From the NCBI GenBank assembly GCA_038145245.1, contig JAYQPI010000032.1, forward strand, positions 1-8,619: 8,619 nucleotides of DNA, given 5' to 3'. The notes below the pieces were generated by a model. That model had not been told where the DNA came from and ran no database searches. It worked only from the letters and a program-made list of their open reading frames with translations. The position numbers and the translations under genes are program-made. Below are positions 7,192 to 8,619 of the stretch, one piece after another. This DNA is from Fontibacterium sp038145245 (GTDB lineage: Bacteria; Pseudomonadota; Alphaproteobacteria; Pelagibacterales; Pelagibacteraceae). The first letter of the stretch is position 1, and each line of letters starts with the position of its first letter.

Positions 7192-7740
7192 ATGAAGAAA
7201 TTTTTATACATTGTTTTAACAATGTTAATTCCTTTTTGCGTTATCGCACAAGAATCATACAAAGAAAAAATAATTGAAAATTTAAAAAAAATAGATTCAA
7301 TAAAATTTAATTTCACTCAGATTTCAAATGACATCACAGAAAATGGCAATTGTCTTATCGTCTACCCAAAAAAAATGCGATGTTTATATGATGAAGATAA
7401 GGAGATTATTGTAAATGATGATTATTTATTTCTAATCAATAAAAGAGAAAATAAAAATTATAACTACAATATCAAAGATACTCCTTTAGGAGTTATGCTG
7501 GACAAAGAAAATATTATAGAAAAATTATTAAAAGTAGAAAAATTTAATATAATAGACAAAAATATAATCGCAATTATAGATCTAAATTCTCAAGAAAGTA
7601 TTGAGATACATTTTGACTCTAAAAAAATGAATATTGTAGGATGGAAAATAAAAAATTATGACAATTCTAATCTAGAATTTTTTATGAAAAACATTTCAAT
7701 AAATATTGATGCAAACGAAAAATTTGAGATACCAAAGTAA
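7192..7740 (+). CDS. lolA: LolA-like periplasmic outer-membrane lipoprotein carrier
   Basis: LolA accepts lipoproteins from the LolCDE transporter at the inner membrane and carries them across the periplasm. The 182-aa protein starts with a Sec signal peptide: MKK, a hydrophobic core FLYIVLTMLIPFCV, and probable cleavage after A19 (VIA|QES). The mature part shows the family layout: SIKFNFTQ near 36-43, a Gly then YPKKMRCLYD (58-67, in place of the usual P-x-x-x-R-W-x-Y), EIIVNDDYLFLIN, DTPLGVML (96-103, family TPLxxLL), and a C-terminal FEIP. The overall sequence is divergent, so the call rests on these landmarks plus the position directly after ftsK, a pairing common in alphaproteobacteria. 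The start is 4 nt after the ftsK stop, implying co-transcription. Two mature-region Cys (54 and 64) are notable. It ends 3 nt before the convergent acetyltransferase gene. Confidence 0.78.
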   Translation: MKKFLYIVLTMLIPFCVIAQESYKEKIIENLKKIDSIKFNFTQISNDITENGNCLIVYPKKMRCLYDEDKEIIVNDDYLFLINKRENKNYNYNIKDTPLGVMLDKENIIEKLLKVEKFNIIDKNIIAIIDLNSQESIEIHFDSKKMNIVGWKIKNYDNSNLEFFMKNISINIDANEKFEIPK

Positions 7741-7743
7741 AAA

Positions 7744-8262
7744 TTATAAATTTTCTGGATTAAAAAATATCTTTTCAGTCTTAAAAATCTTCATTCCTCG
7801 TGCAAGATAATTTTTTAAAGCATTAGGATGGTCAAGTGTGCACGTATGAACCCACACTTTGTTAATCTTCTCATTAAAGGATTTTAATATCGCATCAGTT
7901 AATAAATACCCTCCCATTCCTTTGCCATAAAATTCTTTAAATATTCCAAAATAGGGTATCTCCATTGAAAGAATTTTTGGATCATAAAGTAGCTCGTAAT
8001 ATCCTGCTAATTTATTATTTTGTTTTAAAAGATATAATTTTAAAAAATCATTACTTAAATAATCTAACCAATCTTGATCGCTCCACTTGAGTCTGTCTCT
8101 CCAAAAAAAATCTCTTCCCACCTCTCTATAAAGAAATTTACAAAAATCTATTGTTGGTTTTTTTTCTTGGACAATTTCTAGATTTTTTTCTTTGCAATTT
8201 GATTTTGTTAAATCGCTCCTTGAAATAAGATGTAGATAAAATCTATCTATAGATCTTTCCAT
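7744..8262 (-). CDS. GNAT-family N-acetyltransferase, substrate unknown
   Basis: The 172-aa protein has the GNAT fold. KLAGYYELLYD (84-94) forms the strand pair before motif A. FGIFKEFYGKGMGGYLLTDA (105-124) is motif A, with the acetyl-CoA pyrophosphate-binding loop YGKGMGGYLL corresponding to Q/R-x-x-G-x-G/A. WVHTCTLDHPNALKNYLARG (137-156) is motif B, in which the Asn and following aromatic residue are typical of the acceptor/CoA site, and KIFKTEKIFF is the final strand. The N-terminal ~75 residues, rich in Trp, Asp and Arg, probably hold the acceptor-binding part. The ATG at 8262 comes 1 nt after the stop of the HIT gene, so translation is likely coupled. The acceptor (small molecule, peptide or protein) cannot be inferred. 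It converges on lolA with 3 nt between the stops and no room for a dedicated terminator. Confidence 0.85.
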   Translation of the reverse strand: MERSIDRFYLHLISRSDLTKSNCKEKNLEIVQEKKPTIDFCKFLYREVGRDFFWRDRLKWSDQDWLDYLSNDFLKLYLLKQNNKLAGYYELLYDPKILSMEIPYFGIFKEFYGKGMGGYLLTDAILKSFNEKINKVWVHTCTLDHPNALKNYLARGMKIFKTEKIFFNPENL

Positions 8263-8263
8263 A

Positions 8264-8619
8264 TTACTTATGGATCATTCTTCCTAATTTTTCTCCAGCA
8301 AATATATGAAAATGTAAGTGAGGAACTTCTTGCCCACCATCTCTGCCATTATTTCCTAAATATCTATAGCCAGAAGCAGATACTCCTAGAATATTAGCAA
8401 CTTTTCCTAATGCTCTAATTAAACCTTCAATTTCATCACTTTTAGCATTAGCTGCAAAATCATTCATATCTACATATGCGCCTTTTGGAATTACCAAGAC
8501 ATGAATTTTTGCCTGAGGATTAATATCTTTAAATGCAAGAGAAAACTTGTCTTCATAAATTTTATCACAAGGGATTTCTCCTCTTAAAATTTTGGCAAAT
8601 ATATTATTTTTATCGTACA
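8264..8619 (-). CDS. HIT-family nucleotide-binding hydrolase (HinT-like), N-terminus beyond window edge
   Basis: The reading frame stays open to the right edge, so the start codon and probably only a few residues are missing; 117 residues are visible. It begins YDKNNIFAKILRGEIPCDKI, followed by AFKDINPQAKIHVLVIPK, the standard N-terminal half of bacterial HIT/HinT proteins. The catalytic histidine triad HLHFHIF (H-x-H-x-H-x-x, visible residues 100-106) is complete, preceded by GQEVPH. Members hydrolyse adenosine phosphoramidates and related nucleotidyl compounds; the physiological substrate is rarely known. An internal TTG at 8497 could be mistaken for a start, but the conserved sequence clearly continues upstream. 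It lies 1 nt before the GNAT gene, forming a two-gene unit. The protein ends shortly after the triad (GEKLGRMIHK), as HinT proteins do. Confidence 0.93.
   Translation of the reverse strand, partial: YDKNNIFAKILRGEIPCDKIYEDKFSLAFKDINPQAKIHVLVIPKGAYVDMNDFAANAKSDEIEGLIRALGKVANILGVSASGYRYLGNNGRDGGQEVPHLHFHIFAGEKLGRMIHK

Noticed and set aside
8264..8497. A short 77-aa HIT protein starting at TTG 8497
   Set aside because: Conserved HIT sequence (AKILRGEIPCDKIYED, FKDINPQAKIHV) continues in frame upstream to the window edge, so the gene is longer and simply cut by the window.

Overview
The window is a very AT-rich, extremely compact piece of a bacterial chromosome. Nine protein genes fill all but about 135 bases. 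The gene content points to a streamlined alphaproteobacterium, most likely of the SAR11 (Pelagibacterales) kind. The reasons are the low GC, the Lys/Asn/Ile-rich proteins, the order mnmE-mnmG-rsmG with a chromosome-partition site inside rsmG, and the pairing of ftsK with a lolA-like gene. This placement is inferred from composition and gene order, not from a phylogeny.

Left part (1-3337, minus strand): mnmE, mnmG and the start of rsmG read leftwards as one apparent transcription unit. MnmE and MnmG form the complex that modifies the wobble uridine of certain tRNAs, and RsmG methylates 16S rRNA, so this is a translation-fidelity operon. The first codons of rsmG contain a perfect 16-bp parS palindrome (34-49). 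parA and parB usually lie just beyond rsmG, so the left edge probably faces the origin/partition region.

Middle (3338-5066): an O6-alkylguanine-DNA methyltransferase gene (ogt) points right and overlaps by 12 bp the end of a divergent UbiH/Coq6-type flavin monooxygenase gene that points left. Several FAD-motif residues of that monooxygenase have drifted.

Right part (5067-8619): ftsK (DNA translocase at the septum) and lolA (periplasmic lipoprotein carrier) form a plus-strand pair only 4 nt apart. They converge on a minus-strand pair: a HIT-family nucleotide-binding protein, cut by the window edge, followed 1 nt later by a GNAT acetyltransferase.

I saw no RNA genes, mobile elements, CRISPR arrays, prophage genes or convincing hairpin terminators. 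The region looks like conserved core genome. The strongest unusual signal is the parS site embedded in coding sequence. I did not find a convincing new multi-gene system.
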